Under the pieces are notes generated by a model. It worked only from the letters and a program-made list of their open reading frames with translations. It ran no database searches and was not told where the DNA came from. Positions 10,804-21,987 of a stretch of DNA of 64,000 bases are shown here, in pieces. How positions within the stretch are numbered: the stretch's first letter is position 1; the number at the start of each line of letters is the position of its first letter. Source of the stretch: Marchantia polymorpha subsp. ruderalis (taxonomy: Eukaryota > Streptophyta > Marchantiopsida > Marchantiales > Marchantiaceae); assembly GCA_037833965.1 (NCBI GenBank), contig AP031353.1, positions 7,318,501 to 7,382,500 of the forward strand. Direction: 5' to 3'. The position numbers and the translations under genes are program-made.

Positions 10804-13395
10804 TTATTCACCTCCCACGCTCAGTTTGGCTAGATTCTGCAAAATCTCGTCGCTTCTTGTCCTAGATTCGTGGACAACTTGATCGCGATAATAGAGTGCA
10901 TCCTTCTCAGACTTCACATCTGATATCGATGGTAGCGGCAATGGAGCTACAACTTCTCTTTCTAAAATCCCCGGACAATATACATTCCTCTGTTCAATCT
11001 GCGGAGCAATTGCTTTGTTGTAGTCCTCTATTGCGAACGGCACAGGAGTAAGCTTGACTGAAGGTTCTGAAGTAAATGTGTTGCAGTTTTCTGATGCAAA
11101 ACTCGGACGGCTTACCACATCATCCTCCGTCTGCCTCAATGTTGTATGATGGTTCCTCTTCACAGCGACGGGCACACGGCCAAAAGTGGCCGAAGGTTCG
11201 AGCTCTTTGTTGCAGTTCTCTGCTGCAGTCGTCGGACGGATTACAAAATTCTTACGATCCGCCTGCGACATCGATGCATTATTGTAGCTCTCCTCAGCGA
11301 CAGGCACACGGGCAACAGTGGCCGAAGGTCCACGCGCTTTGGTGCCGGTTTCAGCCGAGATCGTCGGACGGCTGACGAAATTCCTATGATCCGTCTGCGG
11401 CACCGTTGCATGATAGTAGCTCTCCTCAGCGATGGGCACACGGGCACCACTGGCCGAAAATTCTGGTGCTTTGTTGCAGATTTCTGCTGCAATCGTCGGA
11501 CGGCTTACGAAATTCCTGTGATCAGTCTGCGGCACCGGCACATTGTTGAAGGTGTCCACGGGGCAGGCACGACTCGCAACCGAGGCTGAAGGTTCTGGAG
11601 ACGTTCTGTATGTTTCTGCTGCAATCGACGGACGGCTCACAAAATATTTACGTTCCGTCTGTGGCACCGGTACATTGTTGTAACTTTCCACCGAGAAGGA
11701 ACCACTCGCCACCGCGGCTGCAGATTCTGGAGACGTTTTGTATGTTTCTGCTGCAATCTTCAAGCGGCTCAACATGAATTTATGATCCGTCTGAGGCACC
11801 GGTACATCGTTGTAATTGCCCATGGAGAAGGTACCACTCGCAACCGTGGCTGAAGATTCTGGAGACGTTTTGTATGTTTCTGCTGCAATCGTCGGACGGC
11901 TCACGAAGATTTTATGATCCGTCTGCGGCACCGGTACATCGTTGTGATTGTCCATGGAGAAGTTGCCACTCGCAACCATGGCTGAAGATTCTGGAGACGT
12001 TTTGTATGTTTCTGCTGCAATCGTCGGACGGCTAACGAAACCTTTATGATCCGTGTTCAGCTCCGGCACATAGTTGTAGGTGTTCACGGAGAAGGTACCA
12101 CTCGCAACCGGGGCTGAAGGTTCTGGAGACATTTTGTATGATTCTGCTGCAATCGTCGGACGGCTCACGAAATTTTGATGATCCGTGTGCTGCTGTGGCA
12201 CGTAGTTGTAGGTGTCCACGGAGAAGGAAACACGCGCAACCGGAGCCGAAGGGATGAATGTTTCTGCTGCAGGAGGAGAAGCTGAGATTTCCCTGAGAGC
12301 TTTCAGCACCTCGATGTAACCTTGGGATGCTGCGACATGCATGCTATTCAACTCCTTGTCGTTCTTGATCTGCGTGTTCGCACCCTTGCGGAGCAAAATC
12401 TTGACGGCCTGAACGTAGCCCAGTGAAGTCGCAAGCAGCAGTGGCGTGCAGCCCTCGTTGTCCTTCGTGTCCACAACTATGTCGGGATATCCCAGCAGCA
12501 GCTCCAACACGTTGATCCGATCGCTTGCCACGGCGAAGTGCAACGCCGTCCACTCGTGATCACCTCCGGACTTCACGTTCAAGAATCTCATATCAAGGAG
12601 ACCTGCTTTGTGCACAATTCTTTCCACCACGGAAGTATGTCCTGCAGATGCGGCCGCATGCAGACAGTTCAGACCCTCCTCGTTCAAGATGTCCATCCTC
12701 GCAGATGCTTCGAGCAGAATATCGACTGCCTTCACGTGGCCGCAATGGGAGGCCACCATCAGCGGTGTGTTTCCCTTCTTGTCGACGGCGTTCAGATCTA
12801 TGCCTGGAATGGACACCAAAAACTTCAGAACCTCTTCGAAGTTCAACTCGCGTTGCACCGATTGTAGCGATTTGAAATTTCTTGTGCTGCGCAGTTGATC
12901 CTTCAAGCTCAGGAGGTTTTTGCACAGCTGGTCCCGGTGCTGAAGCAGATGCGTCATCTCAAGACAGTGCCCTCTGTTCGCCGCGAGATGGAGGCAGTTC
13001 ATTCCTTCTTCGTTGACGCCGTGCAGGAGCTCGACAAACAGTGAGTCTTCTCTTCCCTTTTCCTGCACAACATTCAGAATTCTGATACGCTCCAGGATGT
13101 CTTGGTTTGCTGTTATCGTGGCCCAACGAATCGGAGGGACGCTCCAAAAGTTACCGTAAATCTGCTCCTGCAACCTATGCACGTACTTGGAATTCGACTT
13201 AGCCTGCTCTTGCTGGGCGACGGAAATCTGTTCCAATCGAGCCTTGTTTGCTCCCAAAGAGCCCGATCCATGGCCAGAATGAGACCCATCTTGTGACGAT
13301 TCAGAGCTAGCATCTTCTACTCTTTCTCCATTCGCTCGTGAGTGCAGCTGGTTCCCCTCTTCTGCAGTGCCCTTCGCATCAGTCTCTTTCCTCAT
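10804..13395 (-). CDS. Ankyrin-repeat protein with a long C-terminal array of 44-residue repeats
   Basis: Intronless frame of 863 residues. The first ATG is at 13395; the frame is open further upstream but only from a GTG, so the ATG is preferred. Residues about 1-100 are polar and low-complexity. About 125-370 hold ankyrin repeats, seen as GMNCLHLAANRGH, GNTPLMVASHCGHVKAVDIL, GLNCLHAAASAGH, WTALHFAVASDR and GCTPLLLATSLGYVQAVKIL. From about 384 to 815 come roughly ten tandem 44-residue modules with core FVSRPTIAAE and TSPE. A short polar tail follows (LQNLAKLSVGGE). There is no signal peptide or membrane segment, so it is probably a soluble, protein-binding protein. The ankyrin part resembles the N-terminus of plant ankyrin-PGG proteins, and such a gene lies 2.6 kb upstream on the same strand. 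AATAAA overlaps the stop codon. The function of the repeat half is unknown to me. Confidence 0.85.
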   Translation of the reverse strand: MRKETDAKGTAEEGNQLHSRANGERVEDASSESSQDGSHSGHGSGSLGANKARLEQISVAQQEQAKSNSKYVHRLQEQIYGNFWSVPPIRWATITANQDILERIRILNVVQEKGREDSLFVELLHGVNEEGMNCLHLAANRGHCLEMTHLLQHRDQLCKNLLSLKDQLRSTRNFKSLQSVQRELNFEEVLKFLVSIPGIDLNAVDKKGNTPLMVASHCGHVKAVDILLEASARMDILNEEGLNCLHAAASAGHTSVVERIVHKAGLLDMRFLNVKSGGDHEWTALHFAVASDRINVLELLLGYPDIVVDTKDNEGCTPLLLATSLGYVQAVKILLRKGANTQIKNDKELNSMHVAASQGYIEVLKALREISASPPAAETFIPSAPVARVSFSVDTYNYVPQQHTDHQNFVSRPTIAAESYKMSPEPSAPVASGTFSVNTYNYVPELNTDHKGFVSRPTIAAETYKTSPESSAMVASGNFSMDNHNDVPVPQTDHKIFVSRPTIAAETYKTSPESSATVASGTFSMGNYNDVPVPQTDHKFMLSRLKIAAETYKTSPESAAAVASGSFSVESYNNVPVPQTERKYFVSRPSIAAETYRTSPEPSASVASRACPVDTFNNVPVPQTDHRNFVSRPTIAAEICNKAPEFSASGARVPIAEESYYHATVPQTDHRNFVSRPTISAETGTKARGPSATVARVPVAEESYNNASMSQADRKNFVIRPTTAAENCNKELEPSATFGRVPVAVKRNHHTTLRQTEDDVVSRPSFASENCNTFTSEPSVKLTPVPFAIEDYNKAIAPQIEQRNVYCPGILEREVVAPLPLPSISDVKSEKDALYYRDQVVHESRTRSDEILQNLAKLSVGGE
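10945..12246 (-). repeat. Coding minisatellite: about ten 132-bp units
   Basis: Within the ankyrin gene, the GGACGGCTCAC core (minus strand: VSRP) recurs at exact 132-bp spacing, for example near 12158, 12026, 11894, 11762 (varied) and 11630. Units next to the ankyrin part are most alike; the last two or three are diverged, and the tenth keeps only traces. The spacing stays a multiple of three throughout, so the frame has been kept. Confidence 0.9.
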
Positions 13396-15972
13396 TGATT
13401 TACAGCCTCGAAACTCCTCTTCGAATTGGCACCGAGATACCACCGAGCTTCGTACAGCGAGCAGCACGCCTCCAGTTCACAGGAAGACCATAGTCCACGA
13501 GAGGTCCGGCTGTACCGATCAATTAATCATTGGATTCTGACTGAGCATGCTGCATTAGCTCTCGCAACACAAAATCTTCTCGCTTCCGTCCCTGAAGCAG
13601 TCAACCATTTGAATGTTAGAATTTCTGCACTCCGTCTTGGGTGACTCAACTGCCTGCGCTTCACAAGGGGCGTTCAGAGGAGGCGTTTCACTATCATATA
13701 GCGTCCACATATTCCCGACAAACCGTGATTAATGCTCCCTGATGCCAACATAGATAACACGCAAAGTAATGCTTCGAGAGGATTCTTATTGTCTCAATAT
13801 CCTAATATTGTCCTAAGAGTATATCTAAATCATCAAAATTCCTCCACAATTGTCATGGCTACTGCCACAACAGTGACTTGGAGATCTACGAGGTATACAC
13901 AGAAAATACAACACGAGTAGCAGGGGCAAAGTTACCTTGCCACTTGGAGAGTAGAGTCAGAGCACTCGAGATACAGCACAAAGGGGTCTGGTCGATATTT
14001 TGGGCACTATAATGTTCACCGCACCGAAGAGCTTTCCCCTAGGGGATGCAGTCAATTGGGAAGGTTGTCCACCAATGAACTTGCCTTCGTGCGCTGGCCT
14101 TGCAAGATGGGAAAGTTGACTCCAATGTACGGCTTATTGGAGGTAGTGAAGTTCTAGCCACGCCGATAAATCTTTCTGATCTTATCTCCATCACCTTCCA
14201 AGAGGCCCTAAAAAGACTATAGACGTAATAAATTGGTTCTTATGAATCATTTTCCATAGAGTTTATTGTACATAAAATGTAACCTTAATTGAAAACGATT
14301 ATAATTAAATTAATTTCCAGTAAATATAACCTAACAATGTCCAAAAAACTACTCTCCACCTCACCTAATCTATCATACTAGTCTGACACTTTAGTGGCCT
14401 CGATTGATTGCTTAACAACTCTCCATGCCGGAAGAGAATAAGGGATCGTCGAATTTTCGAAGATCGTCAAATTTTCTTTTTCGAGCCTCTCTGAGACCAC
14501 TCCATGGCTTACGTAAGAGGATTAGTGAGGCAATGTACTTCCTCTGTGAGCTTTCTTATTTGTGAAATATGTCAACGGATTCTGGCCCGTGGTGTCGTCT
14601 TTACACCTCATTAAAGAATCAATTTCCTTAGAGGGCCATAAGTTGAGCCCGGCGTACCTGTCGCTTTGTGGTAGGAGGAGGATCAGAGGAGCGCTCCACC
14701 GTCGAATTATTCAGACTTTCGAAAGTGAAACGCAGGCGCTAAATTTACGCTTGTCCAAACTTTGCAGAATCCTTCGCAAAGCATGCAGCCTGGGCCTGGG
14801 CTGCAGCAGTATCCAGCCTGTGGAGATGAGCTTTCGAGATTACAGTAGGCCCAGCAACAAGGACCGTAAGTGATGACGGTGAATGCGTATGGATGGAGTT
14901 GCTTTTGAACCACTTTCTCGAAGACTCCTTCGATAACTGTTGGAACATGTTTCCTGGAAAACAAGACATAAACGGGACAAGACAAAATCTCACAACAGGA
15001 CTTGCTACTTCACTTGTACCATAGCCAGTTCAGCCTCAGAATCTATTTCAAGGATCTGACTGAACGCTAACCATGAAATGTTTCTCCGCTCATCGTGTTT
15101 GGAGCTCGATCTGCCCTCCCTCGCTACTCATTCCTCCTACGCTTCATTCCAATCTTAGATGTACCTTGTACACACAGCCCACTGACATGTACAGTCGTAC
15201 GCAATACTCTGTAATCGAGATGGCCCACTGCTCTCGCCCTAAGACTCTACGTCTCCTCCTCTTCTGGCGACCTCTGAGAAGTACGGTGATCCCAGAATAT
15301 ACCCGCCTGACAAAACATGGAACCAACTCGCATCTTATGATATTTTTTTATGCCATCGCCCGCCAATACACAGTCACACACATGCTCCTGGATCCGGACC
15401 AACCAGACAAAGCTGTTCATATGCTGAATTGTGGCCTTTCCGCAGACCTACTCCAAAAACCCATCTGCTTTTGTCGCTCTGTGCGCTGTTACAACAACCT
15501 ATTGACTTCTAGCACTAGTTTTGCGTCTGGTTTGATCTTGTTCCAACTTCCATCGAGTCCACAATAAAGTTTCGTGAGACTGTTTCTAAGGTGTTGGTTC
15601 TGTCTCCCACGAAGGAGAATTCGGTCACGCCATGTGTTTACATGAACTGTCCCGTAAAAGTGGACTCTTTACCATTCATCTTTTCTTCTTGTTCGACACT
15701 GGTCGGGGTTGGGACATTTATTCGACCACCTGTCATTTGGGCAGGACTAACGTGCTCAGCTGAACGAGGAAGAGTGTCCGTTCGCACCTTCAAGGAACGA
15801 TGTGAAAGATAATGAATGGAGTTTTTTCTTCTGGCCGCACGAGAAAGTCTACGATATGGCAAAATATCAATCACATACACATAAAAAAGTTACAACTTGA
15901 TACTTCCTTTTCATCACCGACGCGTACAAAGTAACGCGAAATTTGAAGCAATTAATCGGATCGTTTCCACGA
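13396..15972. other. Spacer between the two ankyrin genes
   Basis: This stretch should contain the promoter and 5' leader of the first ankyrin gene (right of 13395) and the 3' end of the second (left of 15973). An open frame of 164 codons on the plus strand (15073-15567) and several of 70-115 codons exist but show no family motif; they could be chance in balanced sequence. No repeat of note was seen. Confidence 0.4.
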
Positions 15973-18453
15973 TCACGCAAGTTTTGGCCCCTTTACGTGA
16001 TTCGCAGATCTTCTGGCGAAAGTCGACCAGAATCTTCTGCTATCTCGATTGAAGATGTCGATCAGACGGAGAAAATAGATACTCAACACTACTACACACA
16101 TAATTCCGCCGATGACGGTCGTGACGGTCATCAGAGTCTGATATCTAGAGATGGGTGGCAGTGTGCCATAGCCAGCCGCTGTGAAGGCTCCCAGCACACA
16201 GACGATCGATACAACCAGCAGGAACGATGTCAGCACGAGCCACCTCCTCATGTGTCGCACCTCCTTGGCGATGAATTGACTGTGGGGCGCTGGTAACACG
16301 GCCCTCGCCCCACTCACCACCGTGGCTATGGCGGAGAAAAACGACAAGCTGTTGAACAACCAAAACAGCTGAACGCTCGCGTGCGCCTCCACGGCCGCGA
16401 ATTGCTCCTTGTCGAACTGATTATACTCTATGTACCCTAGAGGAGGCTGCAGCCATCCTGCAAACGTCACACTGGCGATCAGCGCAGCGCCCACCAAAGC
16501 CGTGTTCCCTGCATCGACATGAACCTGTCGATCCCGGTACTGCTTCTCCATGAAAGCCTTCACGTCCTCGTCCTTCAGCAGCAGAGCCTCCGTATCCTTG
16601 ACCGTCGATGAGTAGCTGGTCCTGACAATCTCCGACAAAAGCTCACACGGCGTCCGAAATCTCTTATCCTCCACATTTCTGAGCACGGACTTACTCCCGA
16701 GCAGGGCCTCGACGACCTCGATCCTCCTGCCACTGACAGCGAAATGGAGCGCTGTCTGGCCGTCGCAGTTGTACTGCCTGTTGATCAGACGTCGGAATTT
16801 CGAATCCCTGAGCAGGCCTTTGATCGGCTCCACATGCTTTCTGTAGGCCAAGTAGTGCAATGGGGTGAGACCCTTGGAGTGGCCGTCCTCCTTGAATCGG
16901 TCTCGGTGCTGTTTCGCTTCTTCTTCCACGACTTTGCGCTTCTCCAGAACCTCTCGCAGGTACAGCAAGAAATCCGCCACCGTCTGCATGCAATCAGGGT
17001 CCTTGTCCTCCAAAAACTTCTTGAACAGATTGTTCTCGAGGAAAGACAACGAGGCGCAGTGCCGGCACACGCTGTCTCCGCTCGCGCATCCGACATTGCC
17101 CTCCCCGCCCTCCTCCTCGTCTCTCTCCTCAGGCAGCGGGGCGGAGATGTGCTCGCGGCATTCATTCCAGAGGATTTTACCAGGAGACTCGCCATCAGAA
17201 TTACGGGCCAGCAGGTCGGGAGTTCTTCCGGACTCGAAGACGTGCCTGAGCATGCACAGAAACCCTTGCCGTGAAATTAAATGCAATGGTGTTTCGTTGT
17301 TCACATCCAGTACGTTGACATCCACTGTGGGGAAGTCGAGAATGCTCTTGATGGGACAGGACTCCACATTGGCACAAGAGTACGAGGTCGGGTCCGTGAG
17401 GTTCTCAGCAATGTAATGCAGGAAGGCTCGACGCCTGTAATCCGTCTCATTCGTGTAGACCAGGAAACTCACGTAAGCGTCCACGAATTCGTCGGCGACT
17501 TTCGAGTACGACTGCCCTGTCGTGCTCGCCAGAAAGCTGTCCTTCCATTCTTTCTGATCTGATTTCTCGTTGCAGTATGATAGCAGCTGGTCGCGAATTC
17601 TGGCGTACTGATCTTCTTTCGCAGGACTGTGGTCGCCACCCTTGAGCTCTCTGAGGATTAAACTGCTGCGATCGCTCTGTGATTTTCTTACGAGGTCCAA
17701 AAATTCTTTCATGCAGGTGGGGCGAGGATGTCGACTGAACCCTCGCATTTTCAGAGCCACCACGATGTAAGACTTCAGCAGCTGCACCACAGTCTGAATG
17801 TGTTTGCCTTTGGCAGCCAAATGCAGGGGAGTGAAACTGTCATCCACGCTCCTCATCTCCATCAGCTGCAGGCGCATGCTGTATTTTGTAGGTTCCCGTA
17901 GCAGCACCTGCTGGACTGAGAGAGGGCCCGCGGGCACTGATCTTCCGTCGAGGTAGCCGTCGTCCCCATCCTCCTGAAACAGCAGCTTCAACACTCCGGA
18001 GGCTCCCTTGTCCGAGGCCTCGTGCACACAGTTGAATCCTTTGTGGTTGAAGGTTTTGAAATCCGCCCCGTGCTCTAACAAAATCTGCATAGTAGAAGTG
18101 TGGCCTTCCTCAGCTGCAATCATCAATGCCGTATTCCCGTTTTCGTCCTTCACATCGACATTGACGCTGGCACTTGTCAGTAAGTATCTCACCATCTCAT
18201 CCTGCCCTGCGGACGCCGCGTGAAACAGGAGCTGGGGGTCTTCCGATTTGGTGTGGTGATCGGTCCCAGCCGCTGGGTTGCCCGCCAGTGCTTCATGGCC
18301 GCCATCAGATGAACCCGCACCCGCAGCTGCAAAGTGAACGTCTGCAGACCTGTGCCGGTCAGATCGGAGATATGGCCGCTCATCAGCATCCCGGCCTCGA
18401 GAAATCGTCACAGCAGCAGTCGAGAGATCTGGAGACTCGTTCCAATCTTCCAT
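15973..18453 (-). CDS. Ankyrin-repeat membrane protein with PGG-type domain (ACD6/ITN1-like)
   Basis: Intronless frame of 826 residues starting at an ATG. After a polar leader, ankyrin repeats lie at about 72-150 (GNTALMIAAEEGH, GFNCVHEASDKG), 202-228 (FTPLHLAAKGKH), 384-410 (ETPLHLISRQGF), 527-550 (GLTPLHYLAYRKH) and 564-590 (GQTALHFAVSGRR). Between them are long non-ankyrin inserts, one with a Cys/His cluster near 454-469 (CASGDSVCRHC). The C-terminus is the PGG domain: GNTALVGAALIASVTFAGW followed by PPLGY where PPGGY is usual, with four hydrophobic helices at about 648-672, 692-715, 736-760 and 772-795. Known relatives (ACD6, ITN1) are plasma-membrane or ER proteins in plant defence and salt response; the same role here is an inference. 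It lies head-to-tail with the soluble ankyrin gene. Confidence 0.88.
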   Translation of the reverse strand: MEDWNESPDLSTAAVTISRGRDADERPYLRSDRHRSADVHFAAAGAGSSDGGHEALAGNPAAGTDHHTKSEDPQLLFHAASAGQDEMVRYLLTSASVNVDVKDENGNTALMIAAEEGHTSTMQILLEHGADFKTFNHKGFNCVHEASDKGASGVLKLLFQEDGDDGYLDGRSVPAGPLSVQQVLLREPTKYSMRLQLMEMRSVDDSFTPLHLAAKGKHIQTVVQLLKSYIVVALKMRGFSRHPRPTCMKEFLDLVRKSQSDRSSLILRELKGGDHSPAKEDQYARIRDQLLSYCNEKSDQKEWKDSFLASTTGQSYSKVADEFVDAYVSFLVYTNETDYRRRAFLHYIAENLTDPTSYSCANVESCPIKSILDFPTVDVNVLDVNNETPLHLISRQGFLCMLRHVFESGRTPDLLARNSDGESPGKILWNECREHISAPLPEERDEEEGGEGNVGCASGDSVCRHCASLSFLENNLFKKFLEDKDPDCMQTVADFLLYLREVLEKRKVVEEEAKQHRDRFKEDGHSKGLTPLHYLAYRKHVEPIKGLLRDSKFRRLINRQYNCDGQTALHFAVSGRRIEVVEALLGSKSVLRNVEDKRFRTPCELLSEIVRTSYSSTVKDTEALLLKDEDVKAFMEKQYRDRQVHVDAGNTALVGAALIASVTFAGWLQPPLGYIEYNQFDKEQFAAVEAHASVQLFWLFNSLSFFSAIATVVSGARAVLPAPHSQFIAKEVRHMRRWLVLTSFLLVVSIVCVLGAFTAAGYGTLPPISRYQTLMTVTTVIGGIMCVVVLSIYFLRLIDIFNRDSRRFWSTFARRSANHVKGPKLA

Positions 18454-20658
18454 TACCTCTCTCAGAATTTCGACGTGGTCGCTGGATCAAGACCTATATT
18501 GTTCAGCGTCCTTTCTAAAAAAATTCTGATCCTCTAGCACGAAGGGGTTTCAGAGACGCCACGAAGACCAGATTAAAGGTAACGGAATTTTGGCAAAGAT
18601 GCAATTGCGGTCTACTTGTCACAACTATATTCCCATAACCTTCAAGCAGTTTACACTGCATTGCTCTTACGATATGATTCGTCATTGCGTATTGCAACGC
18701 TGCCCACCCGACCGCGGTCATCTGTTGTGTGGTGTTGTACTCGTAGACTAACCTCTCGCTGATCTGTCCTTTTGCCTCTACTCAAACGAGTGTACAGTCT
18801 CGCAGTGTTTGACAAAATTACGTCAAGCTTCCGTCACTCTTGTCAGAAAATTTTAACCTACAAATGAAGGCCAGGCCGTGTGTTTTAGTCGTTGTACTTC
18901 AAAGGCCTTAAAAAATGATAATCGATGATTTGAACGGGCACAAATTCTGAAGTATTGTACAAATCTATGACATAAACATCTCGCCTTTTTCGTTGTTTAC
19001 AGGACTGCAAACGAAACCTTTATGGACGCAATAGTATTGCTGCATATAATGTACTCCAGAAACTACTGTAATGCACACTGAACCTATGTGCAAATGGACA
19101 TTGACCAGTATAACGATACTCAAAGTGTTTTCGGCCTTCAAGACTTGAACAGTCGCTCAAACCTCTAAGATGAAAGCATGCCTAGCATATGATATATTCA
19201 GGTCCTCTGATCTCCCATCAGGACGGACCCACCTGAGCATCTATGCGCCTTTAACCTCACAGATTCAATTTGATTGGTGCTCCAAGGCTAGAGGCTACAG
19301 CTGCCTGATAGGCATAGTCTATACAGGAATTTGTTTTTATTGTACAGAGTTCACACCTTGTGAATAGCTCAGTACTTTCTTTAAGATCTGCTTCTAAGAA
19401 AACCTTCACCAATTCTTACGCCAAGATATGGAACATATACCAAGTCTTCTATTAGAGGTATCGAAACAGCTGGACTGCATGTACCCTTTCTGATTTCCAA
19501 ATCAGAATTCAGTGATATCGTTTCCATGGAGAAAAGTGGAATGAATGAATGGAACTTTTTACATAAAAGATTTGCATGACTTATGTTGTAGTCTTACCCC
19601 ATCCATTGTGATCGAACAACCAAAAAAATAACACTGCTTGGGAAGCTACTTATCATGTTGCATTTGAACGTATTTTACCGGAAGATGACAAGAAAGTAAG
19701 TGCTAGTCTCTATTTACAGATTTAGCCACGAATTGAAAGTTTTTTGGTGGTATGTGCCATTGTACATAAAACTGTATAACTCATTTGTTTTTTCGACGAG
19801 ACCGCAGCAGATCGTAAAACAGGGAGAAGAATCTGATTCCCATCGCACTCGAAAGGTATGTCAACAATGAAGGCGAAAAAGCAAATGAGATGTACACTAA
19901 CGCTTATCCCAGTTGAAGAATAATAGTGATCCCCAAAGCAACTCATGAGCACTTTCAAATGTTAGTAATTTTATACTGAGCATTTTGAGATGTCATTTGG
20001 GGATGCCAAATCATTGATATTTTGCAAGTGATAAATGATGACATATGATGATTTCTTATTGTTTATTGTAATATCTTTATTTCTCCTAATATGAGTGATG
20101 ATACTTTGTGATACAATATCTCTTATCTCTGATAATTTATTTACCTTATAAAGGATAAATGTTCATATGAAAAAATGCACAAAGTTTGTGATTGGATTAA
20201 TAGGGATTGTACAGGTGAGGAGAATTACCACATTCACATTTGTTGCGTTTGATTATCACAACCCATAAGTCGGTCACAGATGGTTGAAGGCATATCAATC
20301 ACATTGATTACTGAAGACAAGGTATACAAATCAAGTTATAGAAATGACAACTACCAAATCGTACCAAATTTTGCACTTTGTGATAATATGGACTTTTAAC
20401 CTTGTTTCATGAAGAGACTACACGTGCTTTCACTTACATCTTGATAGTTCTAAAAGATCTGTAAGCAATTTTTCCACATTGTATCAGTAATCTTTAAGGA
20501 TCACATTGCCTGAGATTCAAACTGAAGCTGGTTGGATTGCACAAGCCCTTCATTTTCTGATTATACCTCCGACTAGTGAGGAGATTCTTTTTGCATTGTG
20601 ATAATTACATACATCCTTCAGAGAACATGTTTTTAAAATTTCTAGATAATCAAATAGA
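18454..20658. other. Upstream region of the ankyrin-PGG gene, no gene seen
   Basis: Contains the presumed promoter and leader of the gene ending at 15973 (transcribed leftward from near 18.5 kb). The remainder is of ordinary composition with short chance frames only. Sequence becomes AT-rich toward the hAT element. Confidence 0.45.
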
Positions 20659-20666
20659 CTAGCCAT

Positions 20667-21987
20667 CAGAGTCTTGCATTGAGCTTCATAACTTTACCCA
20701 TACCCATGAGTGGATCAAGTGTACCCACCCATGGCAACTATTTCATACCCATTACCCACCCATTATCCATGAATCCATCACCAAAATAAAGTTACTTAAG
20801 AGCACTTGAAGTGTTTTTAAAAAGAATGACGCGCAAATGATAAATTTGAATAGTTACATACAAATGTCAAGATTTGAACGCAGGAACATGAGATTGTTTA
20901 TCGTTCAAAATTTTAATTGATTGCGCTTCTTGGTCAAGGTGTTATTGCCGTCCGAGAAGTTGTTCTCGGATATGGCGCTAGATGTCGGGATGCAAAGGGT
21001 GAACCGCATGACTCGCACTAATATCGGGAACAGGTCCTTGCCCTTGCTTCTCCATCACGACAAAAAGTGAAACTCACCGCTAACGTCATCATCAATGCAT
21101 TGCATCAACTCACCATTAGTGACTTTGTACTTCATGAACGTTTCGTACTTGTCATTGACTCTTGCGTTGAGGGCGGCGGGACCTTCAACTGGAGGGACAT
21201 TGTCTTCCTCATCGTCGTTGTCGAGCATCTGATCTTACATCAAAACAGATGAGCATAACTTCTTCCTAACTGGTGATCGAACAATCGAAATGTCTTCTTT
21301 TTCACCGTTCAAGGATGCGTAATTGATCATCGCATCCTTGAGCTTATCCTTGGCCTACTCGATCTGGTTGCACTCAACACCAAGACACACAAGACAAGAC
21401 TTCATGATCGGATTTAGCAACGATGCCATGACATGGATATCATCAAGGACGAACTTGCTATAGAAGAGCGGAAGCATGATGCCCTTGATTGACTTGATCG
21501 AGTCAGAATCTTTGGCTGTCGTCACATTGCCATCCTCGTCCACCACATTGCTCAGGACCGGCTGAAGGTGATCCACGATCACATGGTGTCACTTTACAAC
21601 CTTGTGACATTGCCATTGTCCAAATAGAATGTTTCATGATTTTCGAGTAGAACTGCTGATTGACTCCATTTGTCGGGCGATTCCTAGAATTCGTTGCTTA
21701 TACGGATCTTGAAACTATAATTCGTCATCTTGAGTATGCAAAAGCCTCTACCTCCTATCTGGACCTTCGGACTTTGAAATATAAAACAGGCAGTCTTATT
21801 CTAGTTGAAAATCTTTCTAAACACTTCAAGAAGTGTTAGGAAATAGTTCTGCAATGGATATACATACACATGGGTACCCAATACCCACCCGTTCCTTGTA
21901 CCCACCCATGCATCTTAGCCCATACCCATTACCCACCCATTTACTCATGGGTATGGATGGGCATTGGGTACCCATTGCAGTACTCTG
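20667..21987 (-). mobile_element. hAT-family DNA transposon, internally decayed
   Basis: The ends form imperfect terminal inverted repeats: CAGAGTCTTGCATTG on the left and, read inward from the right, CAGAGTACTGCAATG (12 of 15 match). Flanks CTAGCCAT (20659-20666) and CTAGCCAC (21988-21995) are an 8-bp target duplication with one difference, the hAT size. Just inside each end lie clusters of ACCCATTACCCACCC-type subterminal repeats in opposite orientation, including an inverted CCATACCCATGAGT. At 1321 bp it is far shorter than an autonomous hAT element and keeps only the transposase C-terminus, so it is an internally deleted copy. Confidence 0.85.
20905..21582 (-). pseudogene. hAT transposase C-terminal remnant (hATC dimerisation domain)
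   Basis: One minus-strand frame runs through DDIHVMASLLNP (the usual AxFLDPR block), an acidic linker, WRSKGKDLFPIL (usual WWR....FP.L) and CIPTSSAISENNFSDG followed by LTKKRN, the hATC dimerisation motif (usual IPATSAxSERxFSxAG..LTxxR). Three in-frame stops interrupt it, near 21355, 21229 and 21062, so it is not functional. The N-terminal BED finger and the catalytic N-terminal half are absent. Frame conservation suggests decay after a period of selection. Confidence 0.8.

Noticed and set aside
10798-10806. AATAAA polyadenylation signal of the first ankyrin gene
   Set aside because: The hexamer overlaps the stop codon; it may be used, but an untranslated region of only about 20 nt would be unusual, so it is not annotated.
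11076-12925. Several open frames of 80-147 codons opposite or overlapping the first ankyrin gene
   Set aside because: They are shadows of the GC-rich repeat-coding strand and repeat with the same 132-bp period.
13396-13467. 24-residue N-terminal extension of the first ankyrin protein
   Set aside because: It begins at GTG, not ATG; the first ATG in the frame is at 13395.
15073-15567. 164-codon plus-strand frame between the ankyrin genes
   Set aside because: No motif, an unremarkable composition and position in a presumed regulatory spacer; kept only as a remark.
16691-17562. Frames of 93-183 codons on both strands within the ankyrin-PGG gene
   Set aside because: They overlap clear ankyrin coding sequence and have no motifs of their own.
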